The translations under genes were made by a program, and so were the position numbers. Below the pieces are notes generated by a model that was not told the DNA's origin, did no database searches, and worked only from the letters and a program-made list of their open reading frames with translations. A stretch of 50,374 bases of DNA from CAZPRY01 sp964589175 (GTDB lineage: Bacteria > Fidelibacterota > UBA2242): contig CAZPRY010000030.1 in NCBI GenBank assembly GCA_964589175.1, positions 1 to 50,374 of the forward strand, in the 5' to 3' direction. The stretch's first letter is position 1, and each line of letters starts with the position of its first letter. Positions 25,401-35,100 of this stretch are shown piece by piece.

Positions 25401-28400
25401 CGACAGGCGCCGCTGTATCAATCCGGATCACTTCAACCCCGGATCAGAACAACTACCTGAAAGCCTACCGCCGGGGGAATCCCGATAAGGGATTTATCGA
25501 TGTGGGGACCAAGGGAGGCGAAATTTTCCCGTCGCATTTCCAATCCCGGCGTTCGGATGTGATCTGGGGTATTTTAGCTCAGGGCAGCGTTTCCGCCGAC
25601 TTGGTTTTTGACTACTCGTCTCTTTCCACGGCAAAAAATTCGCAAACCGTTAAAATTCTCAAACGTTCGGATGAAAATGATTTGAATTGGGTATACGTCG
25701 CCGAGACTTCCCGGAATGACGAATTAAAAACCATCTCCCTTTCAAATGTGACGGCTTTCAGTGAATTTACACTGGGTATCATGACCAACACCGCCCCGGT
25801 TGCCGATGCCGGTCCGGATCAGACTGTCCTCGCGGGCGATCTGGTAACTCTGGACGGTTCCGCATCCTATGATATGGATGGTGATGAGTTATCCTATTAC
25901 TGGATGAATCAACAGGGTATTCCGTTATCGGACCCGATTTCTCCGAATCCCACTTTCACAGCGGGTATCATTCTCTCTAAAAGTTACCCGATAATCCTGG
26001 AATTCATGCTGCTGGTTAACGATGGAATGGAAACTTCTGCACCTGATTATGTAACGATTACTGTCAATGAAAACCATGCACCGATCGCCAATGCCGGTTC
26101 GGATCAGACGGTTTATGAAGGTCAATATGTGACTTTGGATGGGCGCGCGTCTTATGATCCGGATGCCGAAGAGATTTTCTTCCAATGGCAGGCCCCGGCA
26201 GTGATCAACCTTTCGTCCACAGCGGTCGAGCAGCCGAGCTTTATTGCCCCGCCCGTCACAACCGGTGAGGAGATGATATATACTTTTACCTTGAATGTCA
26301 ACGACGGGAAACTGAATTCCGCACCGGATGAGATCAGTGTAACGGTTAAGAAAGAGATCATAAATCACACCCCGATTGCCAACGCCGGACCCGATCAGAC
26401 AGTCAATATCGGCGATTTTGTACAACTGGACGGTTCGGGCTCATACGACCCTGATCTGGACCCGATTTCTTATGATTGGCAGGCGCGTCCCGGAATTTCA
26501 CTTTCCGATCCCAGCGCTTCGCAACCCGGTTTTGAAGCGCCGGTTGTGTCGGGCGAGATTGCCGAAGTGTACCCGGTTTCGCTCGTCGTAAATGACGGCT
26601 CGCTCTATTCTACACCGGACGTGGTTGAAATTTCCGTGAATCCTCCCCAAAAGGTTCAGGGCAATACGCCGGTTTCAGTTGGTGAAAACGGGGCCCGGAT
26701 GCGTGTTACGATTCTTTCACAAACCGATAACAACAATTACCTGCGAGTTTATAAAACCGGTTTTGCGGAAAAGGGCTTTGTCGATCAAAGCTTCGTCAAG
26801 AGCGAAAGTTTTCCGGAACATTTCCAGCCCAGGCGTTCCGACCGGGTCTGGGGTGTTAGCGCAACGGGTAGCGTAAGCGCTGACCTCGTATTCGATCACA
26901 GCGCGATTTCCGGGGCAATAACCGATGTTGCTACCATCCGCATTCTCAAGCGTAGTGGTGCCATGGACGGCAACTGGCAGTTCGTGCCCGAGAGCGAGCG
27001 CAACGACGCCAACCGGACAATCACCCTGCGCGGGGTTACTCAGTTCAGCGAATTTGCGCTTGGTATTTATGAAAATCATCCACCGGTCGCCGATGCAGGT
27101 CCCGATCAGTCGGTCTATAGTGGTAATCTTGTGACACTGGATGCTTCGGCCTCGTACGATCCGGAAGCCGATTCACTGCGTTTTACGTGGACTGCGCCGC
27201 CCGGTATTAGCTTGTCCTCCGCGACGGCGATGCAACCGACCTTTATTGCGCCTTCCGTGAATACGAAAACGGATTCGGTGTACAAATTTATTCTTACCGT
27301 CAATGACGGGGTGCTCAACTCCGCCCCCGATGAAGTGTTTGTCACCGTTACGGATAGCGTGACAATTAATCATCCGCCGGTGGCTGACGCCGGCCCGGAT
27401 CAAACGGTTTACAGCGGCGACCTTGTAACCCTCGACGGATCGGCTTCATCCGATCCGGATGCCAATGCTTTGCATTTTGTGTGGACGGCTCCTCCGGGAA
27501 TTGTTTTATCGTCGCCGACTGATATGCAGCCGACTTTTACAGCTCCGTACCTGAACACTAAAACGGAAGCGGTGTACACATTTACGTTGATCGTCAATGA
27601 CGGGGTACTTTCCTCCGCACAGGATGAAGTGGTTGTGACGGTGACGGACACAACTACCATCAATCATCCGCCGGTCGCAAACGCCGGTCCGGATCAAACG
27701 GTTTACAGCGGTGAACTTGTCACGCTGGACGCCTCAGCCTCGCACGATCCGGATGCCGGTCCGCTGCACTATGCCTGGACGGCTCCACCGGGCATTGTAC
27801 TCTCATCGACGACAGTCATGAAGCCGAAATTTACCGCCCCATATCTGAATGCCAAAACGGAAGCGGTGTACACATTTACCCTTATCGTCGATGACGGGGT
27901 GCTTTTCTCCGTACCGGATGAAGTGATTGTGACGGTGAGGGACACGACGACCGTCAATCATCCGCCGGTCGCGGACGCCGGGCTGGATCAGTCCGTCTAC
28001 AGCGGCGACCTTGTAACCCTCGACGCTTCGGCCTCGCACGATCCGGATGCGGATTCATTGCGCTTTATGTGGAATGCCCCGCCGGGAATCGTGCTATCAT
28101 CGCCGACGGCTCTGCAGCCAACTTTTAGCGCGCCATACCTGAATGCCCAAAAGGAAGCGATTTACACGTTTACCCTGGTTGTGAACGATGGTAAAGTGGA
28201 TTCCGCACCGGATGAAATAATCGTTACAGTGACGGACACGACTAAAATCAACCAGCCGCCGGTGGCTGACGCCGGCCCGGACCAGTCGGCTTACAGCGGC
28301 GATCTTGTAACCCTCGACGCTTCGGCCTCGCACGATCCGGATACCGATCCGTTGCACTTTACCTGGACGGCGCCGCCGGGCATTGTACTCTCATCCACGA

Positions 28401-31400
28401 CAGTTATGAAGCCGCACTTTACGGCCCCTTACCTCAATACCAAATCGGATGCGACCTATATGTTTACTCTGGTTGTCGATGACGGCAAATTGAATTCCAC
28501 GCCGGATGAAGTGATTGTTACGGTGACGGACACGTCCACCATCAATCATCCGCCGGTGGCTGACGCCGGCCCGGACCAGTCGGCTTACAGCGGGGATCTT
28601 GTGACGCTGGATGCTTCGGCCTCACACGATCCGGATACCGATCCGTTGCACTATAGCTGGACGGCACCGCCGGGCATTGTACTCTCATCGACGACAGCAA
28701 TGAAGCCAAACTTTAGCGCACCGTCGTTGTTACCCCGGACAGATTCGCTATTTGTATTTACCCTGGTCGTCAATGACGGCAATCTGGATTCTGCACCCGA
28801 TGAAGTAATCGTTACGGTAACGGATACGACCACAATCAATCATCCGCCGGTAGCCAATGCCGGCCCGGACCAGACAGTCTATAGCGGGGATATGATTACG
28901 CTGGATGCTTCGGCCTCACATGACCCGGATACCGATCCGTTGCACTATAGTTGGACAGCACCGCCGGGCATTGTACTCTCATCGATGACGGCAATGAAGC
29001 CAAATTTTAGCGCGCCGTCGTTATTACCCCAGACAGATTCGCTGTTTGTATTTACCCTGGTCGTCAATGACGGCAATCTGGATTCCGCACCCGATGAAGT
29101 ATTCATAACGGTAATGGACACGAGCAAACTCAACCAGCCTCCGGTCGCAGATGCAGGCCCGGAGCAGGACGTGTACGGTGGCGTTCTGGTGACTTTGGAT
29201 GGTTCGGCCTCGCATGATCCAGATGGCGATCCGCTGCAGTATACCTGGACGGCGCCGCCGGGAATCTTATTGTCCTCGGCCATAGCCATGCAGCCCAGTT
29301 TCACAGCCCCAGCTGCGACCCAACCGGAAACGGCTTATACGTTTACGTTAACGGTCTCCGACGGAGAATTAGAGTCACCTGCGGATGCGACCGTCGTGCG
29401 GGTACATCGCGGAACGCCAATTACCACGACCACGCCGGTGACCGTGGGACCGAGCGGCGGGCAGCTGCGGGTTACAATTACATCAACGCCGAATGCCGGT
29501 AATTTCCTGGCCGCGTATTCCAGCGGCGATCCGCAGAGCGGTTTTCTGCAGGGCAATGCCATCGCAAGCGAGGTTTTTCCGAGCGATTTTCAGCCAAAGC
29601 GCTCGCAATTGCTGTGGGGCGTCATGGAGACGGGATCGGTAACCGCTACGCTGTTCTTCGATTACAGCGGCCTGACCGGCGTGACGAATGCCAAGTTTGC
29701 CAAAGTACTAAAACGCAGCGATGAGAATGACACCTCGTGGGAATTTGTACAGGCGACGAACCGGAACGATCAGCTGCGAACCATTACGATAACAAACGTC
29801 ACCGGATTCGGCGAATTCTGTATCGGTATCAGAAACAATCGAGCACCTACATTTACTCTCGATAGGACCAGTGTCGTACTGAATGAGGATTTCGCCGAAA
29901 CCTTTGTCAGGATCGTGAATTATGCCGATCCGGACGGGGATGTCTCGACCTTCAGCCTGCAGCCGCAGGGCGTGACCTGGGCAAATGTCACGATCGATCC
30001 CGCCACCGGCACGGTCACGATCCGTGCGGTTCCGGATGCCAGCGGCAGCGGCCAGTTTTCGGTGACGGCCGACGACGGCAACGGCGGCAGCCGTACTCAG
30101 ACTTTTCAGTTGACGGTCAATAACGTCAACGATCCGCCGTACTTTGCCTTGAGCGATACGTTGCTGCGGATCGACCAGAATTCACCGACGACATTCCATG
30201 TATCCGTTCAAGGCTACCATGATGCCGACGGCGATATATCTTCGTATGCCTTGCAACCGCCGACCGTCGGATGGGCGAATCTGCAGATCAATGCCGCGAC
30301 GGGCGAGGTCACAATCACGACGGTACCGGATAGCGTTGGTATCGGGACATTCGCCATAACGGCCGATGATGCCCACGGCGGAACCCATTCGGAAAACTTC
30401 CAACTGATGATCCGTGACGTGGCGGCGCCGCTGGTAAATGTCGGCGTGCTGCAGGATCCGGTTGCCAACGGCTATCTCGAATTTTACCTGTTCGCTTCGG
30501 AAAAGCTGGCGGGCGATCCGGGACTTACGCTGAGTGCCGGAACCCAGAGCAACGCTATTGAGACCAAATTAAAGAATGAAATCAGCCGCAACTCATATTA
30601 TGGTTCGGCTTTTATATCCGGCGGGCCGGGGCAAATTGACCTGCAGGTGAATGCCAAAGACATCTTTGACAATGACACGTTGATCAGCTATCATTTTGCC
30701 ATCCAATCCGTCGCGGCCAAAGCACTCACGAAAATACCGTATCCGCAACAGAGTTTCTACGTATTGATCCCGGAGAACAGTATTCTGATTGACGATCAAC
30801 TGCTGATTTCCGAAGGCCGCCTGGGGGCCGACCTGGGTTTCCTGCGGGAAGCTATTCATCCTTCGGCAACGGATGAGATCAGCGAAATTATTCATGTGCA
30901 GACGCGCTGCGGTAAATATGCCGAAGATATCGTAGTTGGTTTTGAGGGGAAACAGGTCGATACATGGCTCACCCAGACGCCGGGATTTTACCGCTATAAA
31001 ACCGGCCGCTGGGAATACCTGCCGACCTACGTCTCCGAATCGCAATCGAAAATCTGGTGCTACAGCGATGAACCCGGCATTTATGTGATGCGTAAATCGG
31101 CCCCGGCGATCCCGATTGCGCTGCCGGATCGTTTTACACTCCGTCAGAACTACCCGAATCCTTTCAATGCCCAGACAGTCATCTCCTTCAACCTGCCGGG
31201 CGGCGAGCTGCAAAACCAGGGTATGCAAAGCCGTCTGACGATCTATAATCTGCTGGGCCAGGAAGTTGGGCAACTGATTCACCGGGAATTGCAGCCGGGA
31301 AGCTATACCGTTGCCTGGGACGGTATCGGTCAGGACGGACGCAAGGTCAGCAGCGGCGTTTACCTCTACGTGTTGCAGGCCGGTAGTTTTCAGGAAATAA

Positions 31401-31423
31401 AAAAAATGGTTTTGATGCAATAA
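22454..31423 (+). CDS. Giant secreted protein with cadherin-like, PKD and FlgD-like sorting domains
   Basis: About 2989 residues. Signal peptide (about 1-25), then a small domain (about 28-130) also found twice in the preceding protein (V-D-A-Y-D-L-Q-G-V-H-C-G and H-V-Y-G-D-E). Alternating cadherin-like/tandem-95-type domains follow (about 135-880), with V-N-D-P-P-T links. There are twelve PKD domains (P-V-A-D-A-G-P-D-Q and L-D-A-S-A-S-H-D-P-D signatures), three copies of an unnamed beta domain (about 975-1110, 1400-1540, 2320-2460) ending F-S-E-F-x-L-G-I, two more cadherin-like domains, and a C-terminal FlgD-like sorting domain with N-Y-P-N-P-F-N-A. Such architecture is typical of adhesive, extended exoproteins. 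The ATG at 22454 and an in-frame TTG at 22448 both follow the AGGA at 22439; the ATG is preferred. It lies 28 bp after the previous stop, and the lipoprotein gene starts 11 bp after its own stop. Confidence 0.9.
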   Translation: MRRCKISTIFILMLALTALSYLNAEVIPTTTWTDYAGQVKDFEGNPLPAGTVVDAYDLQGVHCGTVVTETEGIYGWLHVYGDEANTAETDEGASAGELITFYVNGYLAVPSAVHLWTGAKDYYDDVNLHITTQPPGIQTLLVILPIADVTVNEDAANTTIDLTNVFTDVDGVDANIVKTVQSNSNSILVNPVVSGNTLTLAYQSNKHGSADITIRATSQGETKDDVFTVTVNPVNDPPTSADAEVTFSEGGVCTFSATAFPYNDVEGDQFAGIEIANLETAGDLEYDGVDVQIGTVCNDVTKLTFKELVPQKKGGIAPVFATFQFKVRDLPGAVSTAAYTMTIRRTTVDDPPVVANPIADVAAHEDDSPVQIDITNVFSDPDNDDNQITKAIVGNSHGSILNVSLDANTLTINFEPDSNGTAFITVQANSNGQTVEDQFEITVDPVADRPISYNSQINLNEDEVYRFSQDDFPFHDADGDGFSGLQITRLPASGVLRYNDEDVAQDQYCWGFEQLTYKPAPNESGSPYTGFKFKVIDSSELSSLSDYDLTVNVAPINDPPTSADASVNITLGTPYTFSAADFPYSDVEEHAFAGIEIANTETAGDLEYNGTDVTVGTVCPDVTKLVFRQALLDKGGAKSTIATFEFKVKDAPGAFSMQVYEMAINLAQDQPPVVVDPLGDVTVDEDAAAMEIDLSSVFSDPDNDDNLIVKSVYSNSDTTLVTPLVTGNQLYLEFKPDANGTALITIRALSNGQRVDDEFLVTVTEVPDDPVSEDVLIEFDEDQIYTFLAADIPYKDADGNDFMGIQITSPVDNGWLRYDGEYVQVGQFYETVTLLTFEPGPDSYDSPYTTFTFRVWDSTESSSLEYTVTINVLPVNDPPIADAGDPQTVKSGEIVTLDGSASYDVDGQGFIHLWSGPTAIILHNPTEIITQFEAPVLTGESSQVFQFTLVTNDGVVDSEPSTVDITVLPPEKIVTVDPVHIGSTGAAVSIRITSTPDQNNYLKAYRRGNPDKGFIDVGTKGGEIFPSHFQSRRSDVIWGILAQGSVSADLVFDYSSLSTAKNSQTVKILKRSDENDLNWVYVAETSRNDELKTISLSNVTAFSEFTLGIMTNTAPVADAGPDQTVLAGDLVTLDGSASYDMDGDELSYYWMNQQGIPLSDPISPNPTFTAGIILSKSYPIILEFMLLVNDGMETSAPDYVTITVNENHAPIANAGSDQTVYEGQYVTLDGRASYDPDAEEIFFQWQAPAVINLSSTAVEQPSFIAPPVTTGEEMIYTFTLNVNDGKLNSAPDEISVTVKKEIINHTPIANAGPDQTVNIGDFVQLDGSGSYDPDLDPISYDWQARPGISLSDPSASQPGFEAPVVSGEIAEVYPVSLVVNDGSLYSTPDVVEISVNPPQKVQGNTPVSVGENGARMRVTILSQTDNNNYLRVYKTGFAEKGFVDQSFVKSESFPEHFQPRRSDRVWGVSATGSVSADLVFDHSAISGAITDVATIRILKRSGAMDGNWQFVPESERNDANRTITLRGVTQFSEFALGIYENHPPVADAGPDQSVYSGNLVTLDASASYDPEADSLRFTWTAPPGISLSSATAMQPTFIAPSVNTKTDSVYKFILTVNDGVLNSAPDEVFVTVTDSVTINHPPVADAGPDQTVYSGDLVTLDGSASSDPDANALHFVWTAPPGIVLSSPTDMQPTFTAPYLNTKTEAVYTFTLIVNDGVLSSAQDEVVVTVTDTTTINHPPVANAGPDQTVYSGELVTLDASASHDPDAGPLHYAWTAPPGIVLSSTTVMKPKFTAPYLNAKTEAVYTFTLIVDDGVLFSVPDEVIVTVRDTTTVNHPPVADAGLDQSVYSGDLVTLDASASHDPDADSLRFMWNAPPGIVLSSPTALQPTFSAPYLNAQKEAIYTFTLVVNDGKVDSAPDEIIVTVTDTTKINQPPVADAGPDQSAYSGDLVTLDASASHDPDTDPLHFTWTAPPGIVLSSTTVMKPHFTAPYLNTKSDATYMFTLVVDDGKLNSTPDEVIVTVTDTSTINHPPVADAGPDQSAYSGDLVTLDASASHDPDTDPLHYSWTAPPGIVLSSTTAMKPNFSAPSLLPRTDSLFVFTLVVNDGNLDSAPDEVIVTVTDTTTINHPPVANAGPDQTVYSGDMITLDASASHDPDTDPLHYSWTAPPGIVLSSMTAMKPNFSAPSLLPQTDSLFVFTLVVNDGNLDSAPDEVFITVMDTSKLNQPPVADAGPEQDVYGGVLVTLDGSASHDPDGDPLQYTWTAPPGILLSSAIAMQPSFTAPAATQPETAYTFTLTVSDGELESPADATVVRVHRGTPITTTTPVTVGPSGGQLRVTITSTPNAGNFLAAYSSGDPQSGFLQGNAIASEVFPSDFQPKRSQLLWGVMETGSVTATLFFDYSGLTGVTNAKFAKVLKRSDENDTSWEFVQATNRNDQLRTITITNVTGFGEFCIGIRNNRAPTFTLDRTSVVLNEDFAETFVRIVNYADPDGDVSTFSLQPQGVTWANVTIDPATGTVTIRAVPDASGSGQFSVTADDGNGGSRTQTFQLTVNNVNDPPYFALSDTLLRIDQNSPTTFHVSVQGYHDADGDISSYALQPPTVGWANLQINAATGEVTITTVPDSVGIGTFAITADDAHGGTHSENFQLMIRDVAAPLVNVGVLQDPVANGYLEFYLFASEKLAGDPGLTLSAGTQSNAIETKLKNEISRNSYYGSAFISGGPGQIDLQVNAKDIFDNDTLISYHFAIQSVAAKALTKIPYPQQSFYVLIPENSILIDDQLLISEGRLGADLGFLREAIHPSATDEISEIIHVQTRCGKYAEDIVVGFEGKQVDTWLTQTPGFYRYKTGRWEYLPTYVSESQSKIWCYSDEPGIYVMRKSAPAIPIALPDRFTLRQNYPNPFNAQTVISFNLPGGELQNQGMQSRLTIYNLLGQEVGQLIHRELQPGSYTVAWDGIGQDGRKVSSGVYLYVLQAGSFQEIKKMVLMQ
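27077..29428 (+). repeat. Tandem array of eight PKD repeats, exactly 294 bp each
   Basis: The repeat landmark CA(T/G)CC(G/A/T)CCGG starts at 27077, 27371, 27665, 27959, 28253, 28547, 28841 and 29135: seven spacings of exactly 294 bp (98 codons) without any indel. Neighbouring units from 28253 to 29130 are nearly identical at DNA level. This indicates recent unequal recombination within the array. Confidence 0.93.
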
Positions 31424-31434
31424 GTGGTTTAAAT

Positions 31435-32127
31435 ATGAGTAAAAAGAAAACAAATTTATGGATCGTTCCGGGAGTATTGCTGCTCGCCCTGGCTTGTGAG
31501 AATCCGTTCTTTTACGGCGATCCGGCTACCCTGGGACTGATTGATAACGGGTGGGGCTACTTCGAATCCCACCAATACGACCTGGCTATCCCGGCATTTA
31601 CACAGGCTCTGACGGCGCTGGAAACGGACAGTTCATTGCTGGTTGATCAATCCAAAGCAGATGCGCATGCGGGTCTGGGGTGGTCGTTTCTGCGCTCGGG
31701 AGTGCCCGACATCGCGCTCGAGAATTTTCAAATGAGTCAGGAGCTCGGGCTCTACAATTTCGGAATCAGCGTGGGACTGATGAGTTCCTGCTATGAATTG
31801 CGCGAGACGAATCCGGGGCTGGTAGATCTGGCGATTGAAACCGGTGAATGGGTTCTGGAAAGCGGCATGGCGCCGGTCTTCGAGCACGATCCTGCTATAG
31901 GCCTCGACCAGGCGCAGATCCTGATTGCCCAGAGTTATTACTTCAAAGGGGATCTGGGAAAGACAAAGGCGATGATTATCGCGATCAATTCCTTTTATAA
32001 TTATATCGACGAAAACAATTCCGGCACCTGGAACCTGGCGGGCGCGACCAACAGCCGGGATTATAATTCGTTCGCGGAACTTTTACTGGCGATATTAATG
32101 AATATGGAGTCCGTATATCCGGTATAA
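31435..32127 (+). CDS. TPR-like lipoprotein
   Basis: A 230-residue protein. A short basic N-terminus and hydrophobic core end in the lipobox L-A-L-A-C, with Cys about residue 21, so a lipid-anchored envelope protein is predicted. The mature part is alpha-helical with TPR-like spacing (G-W-G-Y-F-E-S-H-Q-Y-D-L-A-I-P-A-F near 39-55; A-H-A-G-L-G-W-S-F-L-R-S-G near 77-89; I-A-Q-S-Y-Y-F-K-G-D-L near 164-174). It sits 11 bp after the PKD exoprotein and 15 bp before the Fn3-repeat protein, within one operon. A role in assembling or retaining the giant surface proteins fits its place, but is inference. The ribosome binding site is weak, so translation is probably coupled to the upstream gene. Confidence 0.85.
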   Translation: MSKKKTNLWIVPGVLLLALACENPFFYGDPATLGLIDNGWGYFESHQYDLAIPAFTQALTALETDSSLLVDQSKADAHAGLGWSFLRSGVPDIALENFQMSQELGLYNFGISVGLMSSCYELRETNPGLVDLAIETGEWVLESGMAPVFEHDPAIGLDQAQILIAQSYYFKGDLGKTKAMIIAINSFYNYIDENNSGTWNLAGATNSRDYNSFAELLLAILMNMESVYPV

Positions 32128-32142
32128 AGACAGGTCAAGATT

Positions 32143-35100
32143 ATGATAAATTTCGTGGGTAGAATGAGAAGTAAATATTTTCAAACGGGAATCCGGCTTT
32201 TGATGGCTGTGGGGCTTCTGCTTCTTCCGGGATTGGCGCTTTCACAGACCGGGCTCGATGTGGATGTCGTCATGAGCGATATCGCCGAGGACCTTGTCGG
32301 TGTAAATGTCTATGACTGGCTTGACGTATTTTCGGTGACTGTTACAAATAATGAGGCCGGCCCGATCCAGTACCGGGTTATCTTTTCACTGGTACTGACC
32401 AATTCGAGCGTTGCGTCGGGAGAAGTGGCCTCGGGTTACACGCGTCTGGGGACCGAAAAATACGATGGCGTCAACGGCGCGGGCGTATTGGCGGCCAGCA
32501 GCGAGATTACCCTGGACAAAAGCAATTACAGGCTGGGGCATCTGTTCGTCGATCCGAACTTCAATGAGGTCCTGGTAAAATCCGGAGTATTGCCGGCCGG
32601 GGATTACGAGATCGATATTCGCGTCCAGGTGGATGAATTCGGCGATGGCGAAGAACTCTATTTCGTGAATATCAACGATCCGAATGTGCAGACCGTGACC
32701 CTGCCCATCATTGAGCGCTCCGTTACGCTTCCTTCACCGCCGGTCTTGTCATTGCCGAGCGATCAGACGATCGTCAACCAGGGCAACCCGACCTTCACCT
32801 GGCTCTCGATCAACGCCGCTCCCGGTGTTAAAGTAAGATATAAAATCAGCATCTGCGAAAGGGAAAACGGCCAGAGTTATGAAGAAGCCATGGATAATCT
32901 TACGTTCTGGACCAACAACTGGGGCGGCCTGAATATCTACGGCGACGATCCCGTTCCCGGTACCGGCAGTCAGGTGAATATCAACTGGACCTATCCTTCC
33001 GAGGCGGACGATTTTCAGGCCGGGCGCGAATATGTCTGGCAGGTCATCGCCTACGACGTGGATCATGTCTATAATTGGGATGAACAAAATCCGGCCCTGA
33101 GCGAAATTTGGGCGTTCTACTTCGGGTCACCGCCGACCCTCCTTCGGCCTGCGAACAACAGCCGCGATATCGCTACGGTACGACCGACCTTCGGATGGTC
33201 GAGTGTACAGGGTACCTATGACTACGAGATCTGGATCAGCGATAAAGAAGATCCCGATGTGGAGGCGCCGTTCTGGGACGCAGTTGTGACTTCACCGTCA
33301 TACCGCTATCCGGAAGACGCTCCGGCGCTGGTACCGGGCGGCAATCAGACTTATTACTGGAAGGTCAGGACCAATCCTTCCGAAGTCACGCCGGGCGAGT
33401 GGTCGACGCCGGTTTTCAATTTTGGTATTAGCGCCCTGGCGCTGGTCAATCCGCGCCACGATGCGATCGAGTCTACGATTCGGCCAAGTTTTGTATGGCG
33501 TTCACCGGCCGATGTCCCGGCCTTTGAATTACGAATTTCCGGGGCGGAGGACGCGACCATCGATAATCCATTCTATTCCGAAGTCGTTACTTTTCCACCC
33601 TTCATTTATCCGTCCGATGCGCCGCCGCTGCAGCCCGGGGCGCTTTATCACTGGACGATTCTGCGGCTCGATCAGAATGAGGAAGTCGTCGGCGAACCCG
33701 ATGATTACCCGGTTTTTCGCTTCCGGGTGCAAAACACCGAACTGAATCTCCCGGCAGAAGGCGCCAATCTCATTACTCTGTCGCCCACGTTCAGCTGGGA
33801 TGCCGCTGCCGAAATCCCCAATTTCGAACTGCAGATAGCGAGCGAAGATGATCCGTTGTTCGAACACCCGGTCTTCACGGTGGTGACCCAGTCACGCACG
33901 TTTCAGTACGTGGGAGATGTAACGGCTTTGATCCCCGGGAAAAACTATTTCTGGCGGATTGTCGCACTGGATGCCGGGGAAGTTGTGATCGGAGAATATA
34001 CGGATTATATCATCCGTAACGTTTTCCATGTTCAGCCGGTCGATCTTTTATTGCCCCAGAATGACGAGATTGTCAATACCTGCCGGCCGTTCTTCTCATG
34101 GAAGGCTCTGCAAGGAATGAGTAACTTCGAACTGCGTCTGGGGGGACCGGACGATCCGAATGTCGAATCACCGTTGGCTACGATCGCGGTCTCGGGGACT
34201 GAACATTTAATGTATCCCGCCGATGCCGAATTTGAACTGTGCTGCAATGAACTGCAAAAAACCTTTTACTGGACGGTGATCTGCCTCGATGATGAAAACA
34301 ACCCGATCGGCGATGCGGCGGACTACCAGCGCAGCGTCTTTTCGATTCGCAATATGGCGCTGCTGGAGCCTCAAGACGGAGTTACCCTCACGACCCTGAC
34401 GCCGACTTTCACATGGGAAGCGCCCCAGAACCAGAGCGCTGCCTCCATTCGTTTTTCGGGGGAGGAGGATTCGCGCGTTGAAACACCTTTTGCGTCGGTG
34501 ATTGTGCCGGGACAGAGTTATACGCCGCAATCCGGTCAGATCGATTTCGGACCGGGGCATTTTTATTTCTGGACGGTTTATCCGGCCGACCGGTCGAACA
34601 ATGAATGCCCGCTTTCCAACGCCCAGATTCGCTCTTTTCGGATGCCGGAACTGCGTATCATCGCACCAGCCGGAAACGAGGTCGATAACGCTCATCCTCA
34701 GTTTCAGTGGGAGACAATGGCCGGAATTACCGGCTATGAAGTTATGCTAATCGACGAGACACGCGCGGTCGAAGTTTTTAAGGAGCAGGTCAGCAGCAGC
34801 CCGTACAATTCACCTGTTGCGCTGGGACCGGGTAATCGCTACTCCTGGCAGGTGCAGGCGCTCAATAATTCCGGCGATCCGATCGGCGACGCTTCCGATC
34901 CCGCGGCCTTCACGGTTCAGCCAATCGAATTGCTGGCCCCGATTTCCAATTCGGTACTCATGCCCTCGGTGGTCTCTTCGATTCAGCCGGTATTCCGTTG
35001 GCGCGCGCCCACCGGTCTCAACCAATTCAAACTGACTGTGATTGTGGCGGAAAGCGATCAGATTTTATATGAAAATTCCGGTATTTACGGCATCTCATTT

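Noticed and set aside
30593..31453. 286-codon minus-strand open frame
   Set aside because: Antisense to the C-terminal sorting-domain part of the second giant gene; no independent support.
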